Shown: positions 55,975 through 63,468 of the stretch, piece by piece
Position numbering within the stretch: position 1 is the stretch's first letter
Layout: every line of letters begins with the position of its first letter
From: a virus
IMG/VR virus record: IMGVR_UViG_3300042691_036566
Coordinates: 1-64,000 of that record
Strand: one strand, 5' to 3'
Length of the DNA: 64,000 bases
Notes under the pieces: generated by a model
Database searches by the model: none
What the model saw: only the letters and a program-made list of their open reading frames with translations
What the model was told of the DNA's origin: nothing
Made by a program: the position numbers and the translations under genes

Positions 55975-56230
55975 ACAGCCAATATATGTAAAAGTAGGTT
56001 CTCCAATATTTACAATTTATTACAAAGGTAAAAATGAAAAAGAACTACACGCTATTGGTAAGGTGATGGAGAAAGAAAGTAAAGGATATGCAGTAAATGA
56101 AGTTTTTACTGAATCTACTGCATATGATCAAGAACATACTCATGTTAGATTAGATGGAAATTTTTGGATTGTAGCAAATGAAAATATTTCTCTAAGGGAA
56201 GAGGAAGAAGAGAAAACCGATGAAGTTTAA
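55958..56230 (+). CDS. SH3-like array protein 12 (90 aa)
   Basis: QPIYVKVGSPIFTIYYKGKN, then HAIGKVMEKESKGYAVNEVF, acidic C-terminus (REEEEEKTDEV). Confidence 0.64.
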   Translation: MYFNHEQPIYVKVGSPIFTIYYKGKNEKELHAIGKVMEKESKGYAVNEVFTESTAYDQEHTHVRLDGNFWIVANENISLREEEEEKTDEV

Positions 56231-56441
56231 AATTGGTGATGTAATAAAACAAACTCATATGATTGGAGATACAAATCATTTTGTTGTTACCGATTATAGA
56301 TCCGATATAAATAGATATAAAGTTTATTGGATTGAAAAAAATCTTGATATGTGTGATTGGTTCCCGCTAACAAACGAACCTGATGTAATGTTTGGATATA
56401 CTTTTCAAAAAATGGAGAAAGGATATGATGTCACTAACTAA
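56220..56441 (+). CDS. SH3-like array protein 13 (73 aa)
   Basis: MKFKIGDVIKQTHMIGDTNH, then YKVYWIEKNLDMCDWFPL. Transitional between the V-x-W and the later type. Confidence 0.66.
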   Translation: MKFKIGDVIKQTHMIGDTNHFVVTDYRSDINRYKVYWIEKNLDMCDWFPLTNEPDVMFGYTFQKMEKGYDVTN

Positions 56442-56637
56442 AGAAATGATTACAGCTATTGATAAAGAAGTAGAATTATTTTCTGATGAAGAATTATTAA
56501 TTTATCATAATACATATATTGGATTGCATCAAATGCGTCCAAACTCGTATGATAAATACAAAGTTACTAAGAGCTTTGAAGAAATTACCAAAAGAGGAAT
56601 AGAGGATAAGATTAATGAGTTTTCCATCTATAGGTGA
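56425..56637 (+). CDS. Small helical protein within the array (70 aa)
   Basis: MMSLTKEMITAIDKEVELFS, all helix, no SH3-like motif. ggagaaagg upstream. Not a paralogue of its neighbours. Confidence 0.58.
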   Translation: MMSLTKEMITAIDKEVELFSDEELLIYHNTYIGLHQMRPNSYDKYKVTKSFEEITKRGIEDKINEFSIYR

Positions 56638-56827
56638 ACTTTGGTTTAGATACGATCCAGACATTGGAGATGACAAATATGTTGTTATCCTCGATATAAA
56701 AGGATCTACCGTATTTGCAGAATATATTTCAAATCTTGCAGATGTTGGGACATTCTATCCAACATTTTGTAGAACTGTAAGTGATTTTAGAAATATATTT
56801 ACGAAAAAGGATGGATCATGGGTATAA
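56615..56827 (+). CDS. SH3-like array protein 14 (70 aa)
   Basis: SFPSIGELWFRYDPDIGDDK, then YVVILDIKGSTVFAEYISNL. The start motif is G-E-L-W, an unusual variant. Confidence 0.62.
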   Translation: MSFPSIGELWFRYDPDIGDDKYVVILDIKGSTVFAEYISNLADVGTFYPTFCRTVSDFRNIFTKKDGSWV

Positions 56828-56880
56828 TTCCAGTTGCTCCGGTCACACCAATTTCTCCAATTAAGCCGGTTAAAAGATAG
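56818..56880 (+). CDS. Possible Pro-rich microprotein (20 aa)
   Basis: MGIIPVAPVTPISPIKPVKR: alternating Pro with Val/Ile. It overlaps the previous stop by 10 bases. Weak case, listed because of the regular P-x-x pattern. Confidence 0.35.
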   Translation: MGIIPVAPVTPISPIKPVKR

Positions 56881-56883
56881 AAT

Positions 56884-57103
56884 ATGATGGAGTATTATAG
56901 TCTCAAAGACAAAAAAAAAAGAACCACTTATCGGTAGGATGTATCGAATAATTGTTGACGGGGATGAGGCAATTCCTGTGGTTGTGAGTGATATCTTTGA
57001 AGCATATAAAGGCATGATAATTGAATACTATGCTATAGATGATCCAGAACATATGATTACAGATTCTGTCTCAGTTTTTTGCGAGTGGTATGGAGAATGG
57101 TAA
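56884..57103 (+). pseudogene. SH3-like array protein 15, frame broken at an A10 run
   Basis: From ATG 56884 the frame reads MMEYYSLKDKKK and then leaves the family after the A-run at 56911-56920, stopping at 56937. In the +1 frame the rest follows: EPLIGRMYRIIVDGDEAIPV, then IEYYAIDDPEHM and the terminal Trp region, ending at 57103. One fewer A would restore a full member of about 72 residues. Either polymerase slippage, a sequencing error, or a true break; the part from ATG 56939 (54 aa) may be translated alone. Confidence 0.55.
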
Positions 57104-57318
57104 TGGCTAAAAGATCACTTAAGGTCGGACATTTTTATTATCAAAAGATGAGTATGCTGGATGTATATTGTGTTCTTAAAACATATATGGATGGCAACCT
57201 AAAGTGGGTTCAGCTACATAATCTTAAGTCAGATGAAATTAGGTATGATCTTTATGATAGTTTTCTAGGTAAAACAAGGGAAGTAAATGAGCGTTATTGG
57301 AAAAGTATTCAAGGATAA
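57103..57318 (+). CDS. SH3-like array protein 16 (71 aa)
   Basis: KRSLKVGHFYYQKMSMLDVY, then WVQLHNLKSDEIRYDLYDSF. TAATG coupling with the broken gene's stop fixes the start at 57103 and supports translation through that gene. Confidence 0.66.
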   Translation: MAKRSLKVGHFYYQKMSMLDVYCVLKTYMDGNLKWVQLHNLKSDEIRYDLYDSFLGKTREVNERYWKSIQG

Positions 57319-57478
57319 AAACGAAAATCATGTCGTAGTGATCTCGCAAGGTAAAAGATTACCGCAAGGATTCGCATATGAAGTTATGATGTATAAAATT
57401 AGATATATGACTTACGATAAAGAATCTTGGTTTTCTAAAATGTTATTTTTGAATTGCTTTACTGAAGTAAAGGATTGA
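57287..57478 (+). CDS. SH3-like array protein 17 (63 aa)
   Basis: MSVIGKVFKDKNENHVVVIS, then YMTYDKESWFSKMLFLNC. 32-base overlap upstream. Confidence 0.62.
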   Translation: MSVIGKVFKDKNENHVVVISQGKRLPQGFAYEVMMYKIRYMTYDKESWFSKMLFLNCFTEVKD

Positions 57479-57479
57479 A

Positions 57480-57683
57480 ATGATGAAAGTAAAAGCCAAT
57501 AAAGAGAAAGACCCAGAGAGATGGTATATTTATGTAAATAAGGAGACTAAAGGTGTACAATCATCCTTAGAACTACCTGAAGAAATGAATAAAGAAAATA
57601 AATATATTGTCCATGGACCATATAAAAATTCAAAGGTGATTGATGAATGGATCAGAGTCAAAAAAGAGAGCCAGCAGAAATAA
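57480..57683 (+). CDS. Small basic protein within the array (67 aa)
   Basis: MMKVKANKEKDPERWYIYVN, then YIVHGPYKNSKVIDEWIRVK. It lacks the G-K-x-Y start and looks unrelated to the array family. Confidence 0.58.
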   Translation: MMKVKANKEKDPERWYIYVNKETKGVQSSLELPEEMNKENKYIVHGPYKNSKVIDEWIRVKKESQQK

Positions 57684-57916
57684 AGCTGGGTAAAATATAT
57701 GCAACAAAATGGAAATCATATATTGATCCTGTCACTATGGAACCAGTTCCAGAATATGTTATTGTAACCGAAAAAAAGTCGGATATGGTAATATTTCACT
57801 ATGTTTCTGACTTAGAAAAACATCCGATGGGTAAAACAGTTAAATCTTTTTTACAAGATTTTAAAGAGACATGGAATGATAATACAGCCGGGAAAAATAT
57901 ACAGAGAAAAAGATAA
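57647..57916 (+). CDS. SH3-like array protein 18 (89 aa)
   Basis: PAEIKLGKIYATKWKSYIDP, then MVIFHYVSDLEKHPMGKTV. A longer loop (DPVTMEPVPEYVIV) follows the first strand. Confidence 0.64.
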   Translation: MDQSQKREPAEIKLGKIYATKWKSYIDPVTMEPVPEYVIVTEKKSDMVIFHYVSDLEKHPMGKTVKSFLQDFKETWNDNTAGKNIQRKR

Positions 57917-58079
57917 GTTATATGAAAAATCTTTTTTGGTAATAACGGATATTATAAATCCTAATACCGAAGACGCGATCTGTAGAGTATTTAGATTACA
58001 CGCTCCAAGTTTTCCATTTAAAGAATATTTAGACGTTTTGATAGATAAAATAGATGAACTAGAAAATTTTGATGATTAA
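57876..58079 (+). CDS. SH3-like array protein 19 (67 aa)
   Basis: MIIQPGKIYREKDKLYEKSF, then AICRVFRLHAPSFPFKEYL. 41-base overlap upstream. Confidence 0.63.
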   Translation: MIIQPGKIYREKDKLYEKSFLVITDIINPNTEDAICRVFRLHAPSFPFKEYLDVLIDKIDELENFDD

Positions 58080-58284
58080 AAGAAATCCAACAAATTACTA
58101 CAAAGTAGGTTGCCTATACAGAGGAAGTTATGGGTCTGAATCTGTTATATGCATTACCAAAGTAGATGATAAAGGATTTCAGTTTATTTATCTTGAAGAA
58201 CCAGACGAAGAGTTGTTTACTTTTTTCTTAAATGAGACAGGATTTTGGGTGAGAATAAATGAAGATGCAACCGGGAAGCCTTAA
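58069..58284 (+). CDS. SH3-like array protein 20 (71 aa)
   Basis: NYYKVGCLYRGSYGSESVIC, then FQFIYLEEPDEELFTFFL. The Y-L-x-E-P-D motif, diagnostic of the late sub-family, appears clearly here. Confidence 0.68.
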   Translation: MMIKRNPTNYYKVGCLYRGSYGSESVICITKVDDKGFQFIYLEEPDEELFTFFLNETGFWVRINEDATGKP

Positions 58285-58519
58285 GAGATTGATGGAATTG
58301 GTTAAAGAAAAAAATAATGGTGTTGAGCAACTAGAAAGGGAAATAATTCCCGGTAAGATGTATAAAGATAGAGAAACAGGAAGATATCTAGTTGTAGAAT
58401 CAATTTTAGATCAAATGCCAAATCAACTAAGACAGATTGTTTTTTGGTATATTGATGAACCAAATTTTAACCATGGTGCTTGGAATCAGGATGCCTACAG
58501 AAATTGGGAAGAAACCTAG
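58259..58519 (+). CDS. SH3-like array protein 21 (86 aa)
   Basis: A 27-residue helical extension precedes EREIIPGKMYKDRETGRYLV; IVFWYIDEPNFNHGAWN gives the late-type motif. The extension is absent from other members. Confidence 0.66.
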   Translation: MKMQPGSLKRLMELVKEKNNGVEQLEREIIPGKMYKDRETGRYLVVESILDQMPNQLRQIVFWYIDEPNFNHGAWNQDAYRNWEET

Positions 58520-58748
58520 TTGGGAAAAAGCTAGAGAAGTTAATATTGGTGATTTTGTAATGACACCATATCAAGACTGTCTTGGACAAATAATAGAAAA
58601 ACTGGAAAGAGGAGATGTTTATCGAATTGAGTGGTATACTCATGGAGGTAATAACTTTAGTAAGTTTAGCTGGAATACAGCAGTAAATTACAGACACTGT
58701 TATGAAGATTGGTTGAGAGTAAATGAATCAAGTATTCAAAATTGGTAA
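58491..58748 (+). CDS. SH3-like array protein 22 (85 aa)
   Basis: AREVNIGDFVMTPYQDCLGQ, then YRIEWYTHGGNNFSKFSWN: an early-type (G-D-F-V, I-x-W) member inside the late-type block. Confidence 0.66.
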   Translation: MPTEIGKKPSWEKAREVNIGDFVMTPYQDCLGQIIEKLERGDVYRIEWYTHGGNNFSKFSWNTAVNYRHCYEDWLRVNESSIQNW

Positions 58749-58908
58749 AGCATATCAAAACTACGTCTTTCCAGAAGAGTGTGTTGTAATCTTAAAAATC
58801 TTTAAGAGTGAAGGCGATGTATATGTAGAATATCAATGTATGCATGAACCTGATTTAATCGAACAAACGCCGATTGAAAATTTTGAGGATTGGTATGGCG
58901 AATGTTGA
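58723..58908 (+). CDS. SH3-like array protein 23 (61 aa)
   Basis: NQVFKIGKAYQNYVFPEECV, then VEYQCMHEPDLIEQTPIEN. Confidence 0.66.
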   Translation: MNQVFKIGKAYQNYVFPEECVVILKIFKSEGDVYVEYQCMHEPDLIEQTPIENFEDWYGEC

Positions 58909-59074
58909 TTTTTTCGAGGTTGGTAGATTGTATGTAAATAAACATACAGGGATGGTTGTTTGTATAGATTATGTAGATATGTGGGCAGGTGAGCGTTTTG
59001 CATCTGCCTACGATATACAAGATCCAGATGTAGAGCTTAATGTACACGTTATGAGTAATTGGGCCAAGCTATGA
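58895..59074 (+). CDS. SH3-like array protein 24 (59 aa)
   Basis: VDFFEVGRLYVNKHTGMVVC, then ASAYDIQDPDVELNVHVM. Among the shortest intact members. gagg precedes ATG 58895. Confidence 0.65.
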   Translation: MANVDFFEVGRLYVNKHTGMVVCIDYVDMWAGERFASAYDIQDPDVELNVHVMSNWAKL

Positions 59075-59298
59075 AAAAACACACTATCGAAGTCGGTAAA
59101 ATATACAGGTCCAAAACTCACAAAAACACTTATATACTTATTCAAGAGGTTATTAAACATATGATAGGATCCACATATCATCCTAATAACATCTATTATA
59201 CCGTAATATACAGCTATTTAGACAATCTTGAAACAAAGCACGTTGTATTCGACAAATTTATTCGTCGTGGTTGGGAAGTGTGTAATGAGACAATTTAA
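59071..59298 (+). CDS. SH3-like array protein 25 (75 aa)
   Basis: KHTIEVGKIYRSKTHKNTYI, then YTVIYSYLDNLETKHVVF. 4-base ATGA overlap fixes the start. Confidence 0.66.
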   Translation: MKKHTIEVGKIYRSKTHKNTYILIQEVIKHMIGSTYHPNNIYYTVIYSYLDNLETKHVVFDKFIRRGWEVCNETI

Positions 59299-59485
59299 AT
59301 TAGAAATTGGAAAAGTTTATAAAAGAACCTTTCGTCAAACGGGGGTAGATCATACATCTTATATTGTTATAGCTGGTCACTCAATTGATAACGAAATGTA
59401 TGAATACTATAATTACTATTTTCTAAATGATGCAGAATATATACACAGTTCTCTTCTAGATGAAAGCGATTGGGAATTAGCGTGA
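59285..59485 (+). CDS. SH3-like array protein 26 (66 aa)
   Basis: RQFKLEIGKVYKRTFRQTGV, then EYYNYYFLNDAEYIHSSLL and a C-terminal DWEL. Confidence 0.66.
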   Translation: MRQFKLEIGKVYKRTFRQTGVDHTSYIVIAGHSIDNEMYEYYNYYFLNDAEYIHSSLLDESDWELA

Positions 59486-59724
59486 CAACAATAAAAATAG
59501 GCAAATTATACTTGTGGCCCGATACAGCAGATTGGGATAAGAAGATTATCTGTGTTACAAAGTTCTCAACAGAAAAATTTGGTCCAAATGATATTGTGAA
59601 TGGATATATCTATCATTATCTAGATGAACCAAATAATGAGAGGTTCTTATGGAAAGATACCGCTGAACGTGAATGGGTATTGATAAAAGAAAACATGAGG
59701 ATGTTTAAATGGAATTCCAAGTAG
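59482..59724 (+). CDS. SH3-like array protein 27 (80 aa), GTG start
   Basis: TTIKIGKLYLWPDTADWDKK, then YIYHYLDEPNNERFLWKD: consensus Y-L-D-E-P. GTGA overlap with the previous stop. Confidence 0.68.
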   Translation: MTTIKIGKLYLWPDTADWDKKIICVTKFSTEKFGPNDIVNGYIYHYLDEPNNERFLWKDTAEREWVLIKENMRMFKWNSK

Positions 59725-59930
59725 GAAAACTTTACCGTAAAAGAACTAAATTCTCAAGATATATGGAAGAAGATCCAGACGAACAACCAATTATGGTTAT
59801 CACCGATGTAAAAAGAAGCCGTCTACAGGAAAATACTTTAATTGAATATCATATGCTTGATGAACCAGATAATATTCATGTAGCATATGAAAATGATCAG
59901 GTGGATAGATGGCAGATGATAAAAAAATAA
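59709..59930 (+). CDS. SH3-like array protein 28 (73 aa)
   Basis: MEFQVGKLYRKRTKFSRYME, then IEYHMLDEPDNIHVAYEN: one of the best matches to the late consensus. Confidence 0.7.
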   Translation: MEFQVGKLYRKRTKFSRYMEEDPDEQPIMVITDVKRSRLQENTLIEYHMLDEPDNIHVAYENDQVDRWQMIKK

Positions 59931-60106
59931 AGGTAGGAGGATTTTATTATCATATCTTCTTTGGAAGAGAAGAAACTGTTTGTGTGACAGATGAAAAAAA
60001 CGGCCATCTAGAATATGTTCTTTTAAAAGACCCAACAATTCATAGATGGGTTCCTTATTCGTTAATTAAAAACGTTTGGATTGAATATGACAATGATCAA
60101 ATTTAA
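59909..60106 (+). CDS. SH3-like array protein 29 (65 aa)
   Basis: DKKIKVGGFYYHIFFGREET, then LEYVLLKDPTIHRWVPYSL. Confidence 0.65.
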   Translation: MADDKKIKVGGFYYHIFFGREETVCVTDEKNGHLEYVLLKDPTIHRWVPYSLIKNVWIEYDNDQI

Positions 60107-60275
60107 AGCCGGTAAAGTTTATAAGTGTCTAAAAAACAATTCAATTGTGTTTATTTCTAGGGTTCATTTATATAAAGAAGGATGGACACAAGCTAGTTTT
60201 TTCCGAATGACTGATAACAATGATGAACTGGAAGGTGCGTTTATTAACAAAAATTGGGTTGAGCATGAAGGTTAA
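60087..60275 (+). CDS. SH3-like array protein 30 (62 aa)
   Basis: TMIKFKAGKVYKCLKNNSIV, then QASFFRMTDNNDELEGAFI. ATG 60087 or 60093 could be used. Confidence 0.63.
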   Translation: MTMIKFKAGKVYKCLKNNSIVFISRVHLYKEGWTQASFFRMTDNNDELEGAFINKNWVEHEG

Positions 60276-60444
60276 ACCAGGATCTGTCTGGTATATGAAT
60301 GGATTTGAGGAATACATAATTGTATTAGAATTTGTTGTAAAAACAAAAAGATATAAAGTTGCAAACGTAAGAAACCTCGATTTTCAACAAACAATGCCAG
60401 AAGAATTTTTTGATAATTGTAAAAAAGTAATGGGATTCATTTAA
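60265..60444 (+). CDS. SH3-like array protein 31 (59 aa)
   Basis: MKVKPGSVWYMNGFEEYIIV, then YKVANVRNLDFQQTMPEEF. Start motif is G-S-V-W; divergent member. Confidence 0.62.
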   Translation: MKVKPGSVWYMNGFEEYIIVLEFVVKTKRYKVANVRNLDFQQTMPEEFFDNCKKVMGFI

Positions 60445-60680
60445 TGGTTAAACTTGGCAGAGTCTATAAAAAAAGAAAAGATGTTCAAGATCTATTAGAT
60501 ATCCTGTATCCTCCATACATTATCCTTATGGAGGATGCAACAGCTGCCACCGCAATAAATGGACCAGATTATACTCAATATCGGTACATGGAATTAGATA
60601 AGCCAGATAAATTGTTTCCTATTTCCAGAAGAACATTACTTGATACATTTGAATTAATGGAGGTGGAAGATGGTAACTGA
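60444..60680 (+). CDS. SH3-like array protein 32 (78 aa)
   Basis: MVKLGRVYKKRKDVQDLLDI, then YRYMELDKPDKLFPISRRT. Single-base overlap upstream. Confidence 0.66.
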   Translation: MVKLGRVYKKRKDVQDLLDILYPPYIILMEDATAATAINGPDYTQYRYMELDKPDKLFPISRRTLLDTFELMEVEDGN

Positions 60681-60891
60681 TTCAGTAAAAGTTGGCAAGA
60701 TTTACAGAATGAAACCAAACGCACAAATTGATACAATGCCACAAGTTGTGATAGTAAAAAAAATCTATCCACGTGGGGAAGTTCAATTTGCAGTTCTAGA
60801 AGAACTTGAATCTAATTTTCATTGTAACATTTCAATCTTTAGAAGCAGATATTTTGAAATAACAGAAGATTGGCACATGCAAGGTCTATGA
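60670..60891 (+). CDS. SH3-like array protein 33 (73 aa)
   Basis: DSVKVGKIYRMKPNAQIDTM, then VQFAVLEELESNFHCNISI. ggaggtgg upstream. Confidence 0.66.
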   Translation: MVTDSVKVGKIYRMKPNAQIDTMPQVVIVKKIYPRGEVQFAVLEELESNFHCNISIFRSRYFEITEDWHMQGL

Positions 60892-61091
60892 TGGTTAAAT
60901 TAGGGCGGATATATAAAATATCTAATCAATATGTGTTGATATGTAATCATCATCCCGATGGAATTCCCAATAAAGAAGCAATTGGAGAGTTCTATTCCGG
61001 CTTCAATCTAAACTCCCCAGACCATATAATGTTTATAACACCAGAAATCATTCAAATGCAGAAATGGAAACTAGTGGAGGGACAAATATGA
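60888..61091 (+). CDS. SH3-like array protein 34 (67 aa)
   Basis: MMVKLGRIYKISNQYVLICN, then GFNLNSPDHIMFITPEI. ATGATG offers two starts. Confidence 0.65.
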   Translation: MMVKLGRIYKISNQYVLICNHHPDGIPNKEAIGEFYSGFNLNSPDHIMFITPEIIQMQKWKLVEGQI

Positions 61092-61309
61092 ATCTCTGTT
61101 TAGGAAGAATATACAAACTAAAGTTTAAAAAGCCAGAAAATACATTTGCCGGAGAAGAAGAAAGATATATTATGTTTGACGAGATAGGATCTATCGCAAA
61201 TGGTGGATGGATAAACTATCATTACATCAATAGGGAAAGTAATTGTATTGGAAACATGAGAACTTTTTTTGATACATTTATAGTTGAAGAGATAAGGGAA
61301 TTTATATGA
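61088..61309 (+). CDS. SH3-like array protein 35 (73 aa)
   Basis: MNLCLGRIYKLKFKKPENTF, then WINYHYINRESNCIGNMRT. ggaggg 7-12 bases upstream. Confidence 0.65.
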   Translation: MNLCLGRIYKLKFKKPENTFAGEEERYIMFDEIGSIANGGWINYHYINRESNCIGNMRTFFDTFIVEEIREFI

Positions 61310-61515
61310 TACAATTTGGAAAGGTATATGTAACAAAAAAAGTAGAAAAATGCACAAGAGTATATTTTATACCTTTAGAAATTGTCTCAACACAACCAAC
61401 AACGTACACAGCATATAAAGTATGGGGTCATATAGTCCATTTGGGTTACGAAGCATTTTTTAATCTATATGAGTTTACACAATATTACGAGATTTGTAAT
61501 GGTCAAGAAGATTGA
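61306..61515 (+). CDS. SH3-like array protein 36 (69 aa)
   Basis: MIQFGKVYVTKKVEKCTRVY, then TAYKVWGHIVHLGYEAFF. Late motif lost. Confidence 0.62.
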   Translation: MIQFGKVYVTKKVEKCTRVYFIPLEIVSTQPTTYTAYKVWGHIVHLGYEAFFNLYEFTQYYEICNGQED

Positions 61516-61699
61516 GCCGGGACGTTTGTATATTGAGCCAATTAAAAATGATGTTGTCGTTGTTGATAACATAGAAGAAATCTCCGATTCAGTTTGGTAT
61601 CATCATATTAACAGACCTGATTTTCCTGTAGTTGAAGGAGCATTAGGGTTAGCTAAGATGTATTGGAAAGATATTCAACATGAAAATACAAATAGGTAA
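61499..61699 (+). CDS. SH3-like array protein 37 (66 aa)
   Basis: VKKIEPGRLYIEPIKNDVVV, then WYHHINRPDFPVVEGALG. Ends with the W-x-D-I pattern. Confidence 0.66.
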   Translation: MVKKIEPGRLYIEPIKNDVVVVDNIEEISDSVWYHHINRPDFPVVEGALGLAKMYWKDIQHENTNR

Positions 61700-61886
61700 A
61701 CTGTATACTCGTTGTAAGCCATATTTACATGAAGATGATGTTGTTGTTGTAACTGGCAAAAGAAGAGTAAAGCATGAAGTCTTAATCGAATTTTTTTACC
61801 TAGATGAACCAGATGAACACTGCACTTGGAATACAGCAGCATTTAAAGATGGGATGAATGAATTAAATGCCGAAACAGGATTTTAA
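61680..61886 (+). CDS. SH3-like array protein 38 (68 aa)
   Basis: MKIQIGKLYTRCKPYLHEDD, then IEFFYLDEPDEHCTWNTAA: full late consensus, usable as a family reference. Confidence 0.7.
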   Translation: MKIQIGKLYTRCKPYLHEDDVVVVTGKRRVKHEVLIEFFYLDEPDEHCTWNTAAFKDGMNELNAETGF

Positions 61887-62085
61887 GGAAGGAAGGTTGT
61901 ACTGTAATCAAAACAAAAATGAAGTTATAGTAATAACTGGCGTAAATGAATCGTATATAACCTATATTGAATTAGATTGGACACATGAGGAATTTTGTTC
62001 TCCAAAGCATATCTTTAGTGATTGGGAATTAACAGATGAAGAACAAGGATCTGGTGAAACAGATAAAGTTCGGAAAGATATATAA
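61867..62085 (+). CDS. SH3-like array protein 39 (72 aa)
   Basis: KQDFKEGRLYCNQNKNEVIV, then ITYIELDWTHEEFCSPKHI. Confidence 0.64.
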   Translation: MPKQDFKEGRLYCNQNKNEVIVITGVNESYITYIELDWTHEEFCSPKHIFSDWELTDEEQGSGETDKVRKDI

Positions 62086-62251
62086 AAATAGAAGATGGCA
62101 AGGTGATGATTATGTCGTTCCAACTGAATACATGAGAGACTCTCATATGATTCATGTTGTCCGCTTAGACGATCCCAAGCATGATGGTTATATAACAGTA
62201 AAAGGTTTTATAGACGGATACGGGTTGGTGGAAAATGTTAATACCGGGTAG
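62054..62251 (+). CDS. SH3-like array protein 40 (65 aa), GTG start
   Basis: KQIKFGKIYKNRRWQGDDYV, then IHVVRLDDPKHDGYITVKG. GTG 62054 fits the family's short N-terminus and has aagga upstream; ATG 62036 is the alternative. Confidence 0.62.
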   Translation: MKQIKFGKIYKNRRWQGDDYVVPTEYMRDSHMIHVVRLDDPKHDGYITVKGFIDGYGLVENVNTG

Positions 62252-62456
62252 AATCTATCGAGCAAGCAATTGTGAATATGTACTAGTTGATGAGGTAATA
62301 GAGGATAGAAATGCTGCTGGTGGATATTATGTAGCATTTACAGTTGTTGGCGGAAAACCAGTTGAAGGAATAAATGGTAGAATGTTTGAACCATCACACG
62401 GATCAGATATAGATTATATAGGTCATTGGAAGTTAGTAACTAAATGGGTAAAATAA
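62235..62456 (+). CDS. SH3-like array protein 41 (73 aa)
   Basis: MLIPGRIYRASNCEYVLVDE, then YYVAFTVVGGKPVEGIN and a terminal GHWKLV. Confidence 0.66.
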   Translation: MLIPGRIYRASNCEYVLVDEVIEDRNAAGGYYVAFTVVGGKPVEGINGRMFEPSHGSDIDYIGHWKLVTKWVK

Positions 62457-62926
62457 TGGAAAACAAAACAACAAAATTTTGTAATGGATGCAAACAAGAA
62501 AAAGATCTTTCAGAGTTCACAGATAGAAAATATAAAAAAAGTGGAAACGTAGGGAAATACTTTGTTTGTAAATCATGTAAGCAGATAAATAACCGCAAGT
62601 GGGCCTTGTCAACAAAAGGTGGTTGGGTATCTACAATGCTAACAAAAGCAAAGACAAGATCAAAAGAGAAAAATATTGAATTCAATATCACAAAAGAAGA
62701 TATAAACATTCCAGAGTATTGCCCTGTATTAGGAATCAAGATCGAAAAGAACCCAGATGCAATAACAAAAAACTCACCCAATCTTCCAACCTTGGATCGC
62801 GTAGACAATAACAAAGGATACATTAAAGGAAATATTAAAGTTATAAGCTATAGGGCAAATGCATTAAAGAACAATGCAACCCTAGAGGAATTGGAGATGG
62901 TCATAAATTATATGAGAGAGACATGA
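62456..62926 (+). CDS. HNH-type endonuclease inserted in the array
   Basis: 156 aa. A zinc ribbon (KFCNGCKQEKDLSEF, then FVCKSCKQINNRKW) precedes CPVLGIKIE and PTLDRVDNNKGYIKGNIKVI, SYRANALKNNATLEELE, the layout of phage HNH/EndoVII-like homing nucleases. It shares TAATG with the preceding member and ATGA with a truncated one, so it has spliced into the array without disturbing coupling. Confidence 0.78.
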   Translation: MENKTTKFCNGCKQEKDLSEFTDRKYKKSGNVGKYFVCKSCKQINNRKWALSTKGGWVSTMLTKAKTRSKEKNIEFNITKEDINIPEYCPVLGIKIEKNPDAITKNSPNLPTLDRVDNNKGYIKGNIKVISYRANALKNNATLEELEMVINYMRET

Positions 62927-63024
62927 AAATAAAACTAGGAAAGATTTATAAGATAAGGGCAACAGAATCATGGATCTCTATGGAAGTATGGCATAAGGCA
63001 AAAGCTAAATGGGAAATAAAATAG
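62923..63024 (+). CDS. Truncated SH3-like array protein 42 (33 aa)
   Basis: MKIKLGKIYKIRATESWISM then EVWHKAKAKWEIK: the start motif and the terminal W-x-I are kept, the middle 35-40 residues are missing. It directly follows the HNH gene. Confidence 0.5.
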   Translation: MKIKLGKIYKIRATESWISMEVWHKAKAKWEIK

Positions 63025-63353
63025 AGATAGGAAAACTTTATATAAACATCCTTGATCAAAAAAGACCTCCAGACATATATTGTGTAACGGGGTTTAGACA
63101 AGAAGAACAAGGAAAGTTTGTAGAGTTTGTATGGATGAACAATAGAGCAGATGCAGAACAGAAACACGGTGATCCAAAATATGTGGAGGAAACTGCAATT
63201 GAATTGGGAGAGTGGATAAAATTAATTGAGGAAGAACTAGATGGACAAGAAAGAAAAAATCAAGATAGGCAGGATATACAAAAGAAACCCCAATCAACAA
63301 AGTATATATCCAGAATATGTCCTGATAACAGGCGACTACTCAGTAGGCGATAG
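63009..63353 (+). CDS. SH3-like array protein 43 with read-through tail (114 aa)
   Basis: NKIEIGKLYINILDQKRPPD, then FVEFVWMNNRADAEQ, and LGEWIKLIEEELDG, where a normal member would stop. The frame then runs 113 bases into the next gene in another frame (RKNQDRQDIQKKPQ...), so the tail is probably an overrun after loss of the stop. Confidence 0.6.
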   Translation: MGNKIEIGKLYINILDQKRPPDIYCVTGFRQEEQGKFVEFVWMNNRADAEQKHGDPKYVEETAIELGEWIKLIEEELDGQERKNQDRQDIQKKPQSTKYISRICPDNRRLLSRR

Positions 63354-63468
63354 AATGGGTAACAAAAGATATTCATATCACAGGATAGACAAGGACAAGG
63401 AATCAATTGCATATATATCCCATGTGGATCTGTATTTCCATTACCAGTTGGTTGAGGATGATGTTTAA
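63241..63468 (+). CDS. SH3-like array protein 44 (75 aa)
   Basis: KKEKIKIGRIYKRNPNQQSI, then YSYHRIDKDKESIAYISHV. Confidence 0.66.
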   Translation: MDKKEKIKIGRIYKRNPNQQSIYPEYVLITGDYSVGDRMGNKRYSYHRIDKDKESIAYISHVDLYFHYQLVEDDV

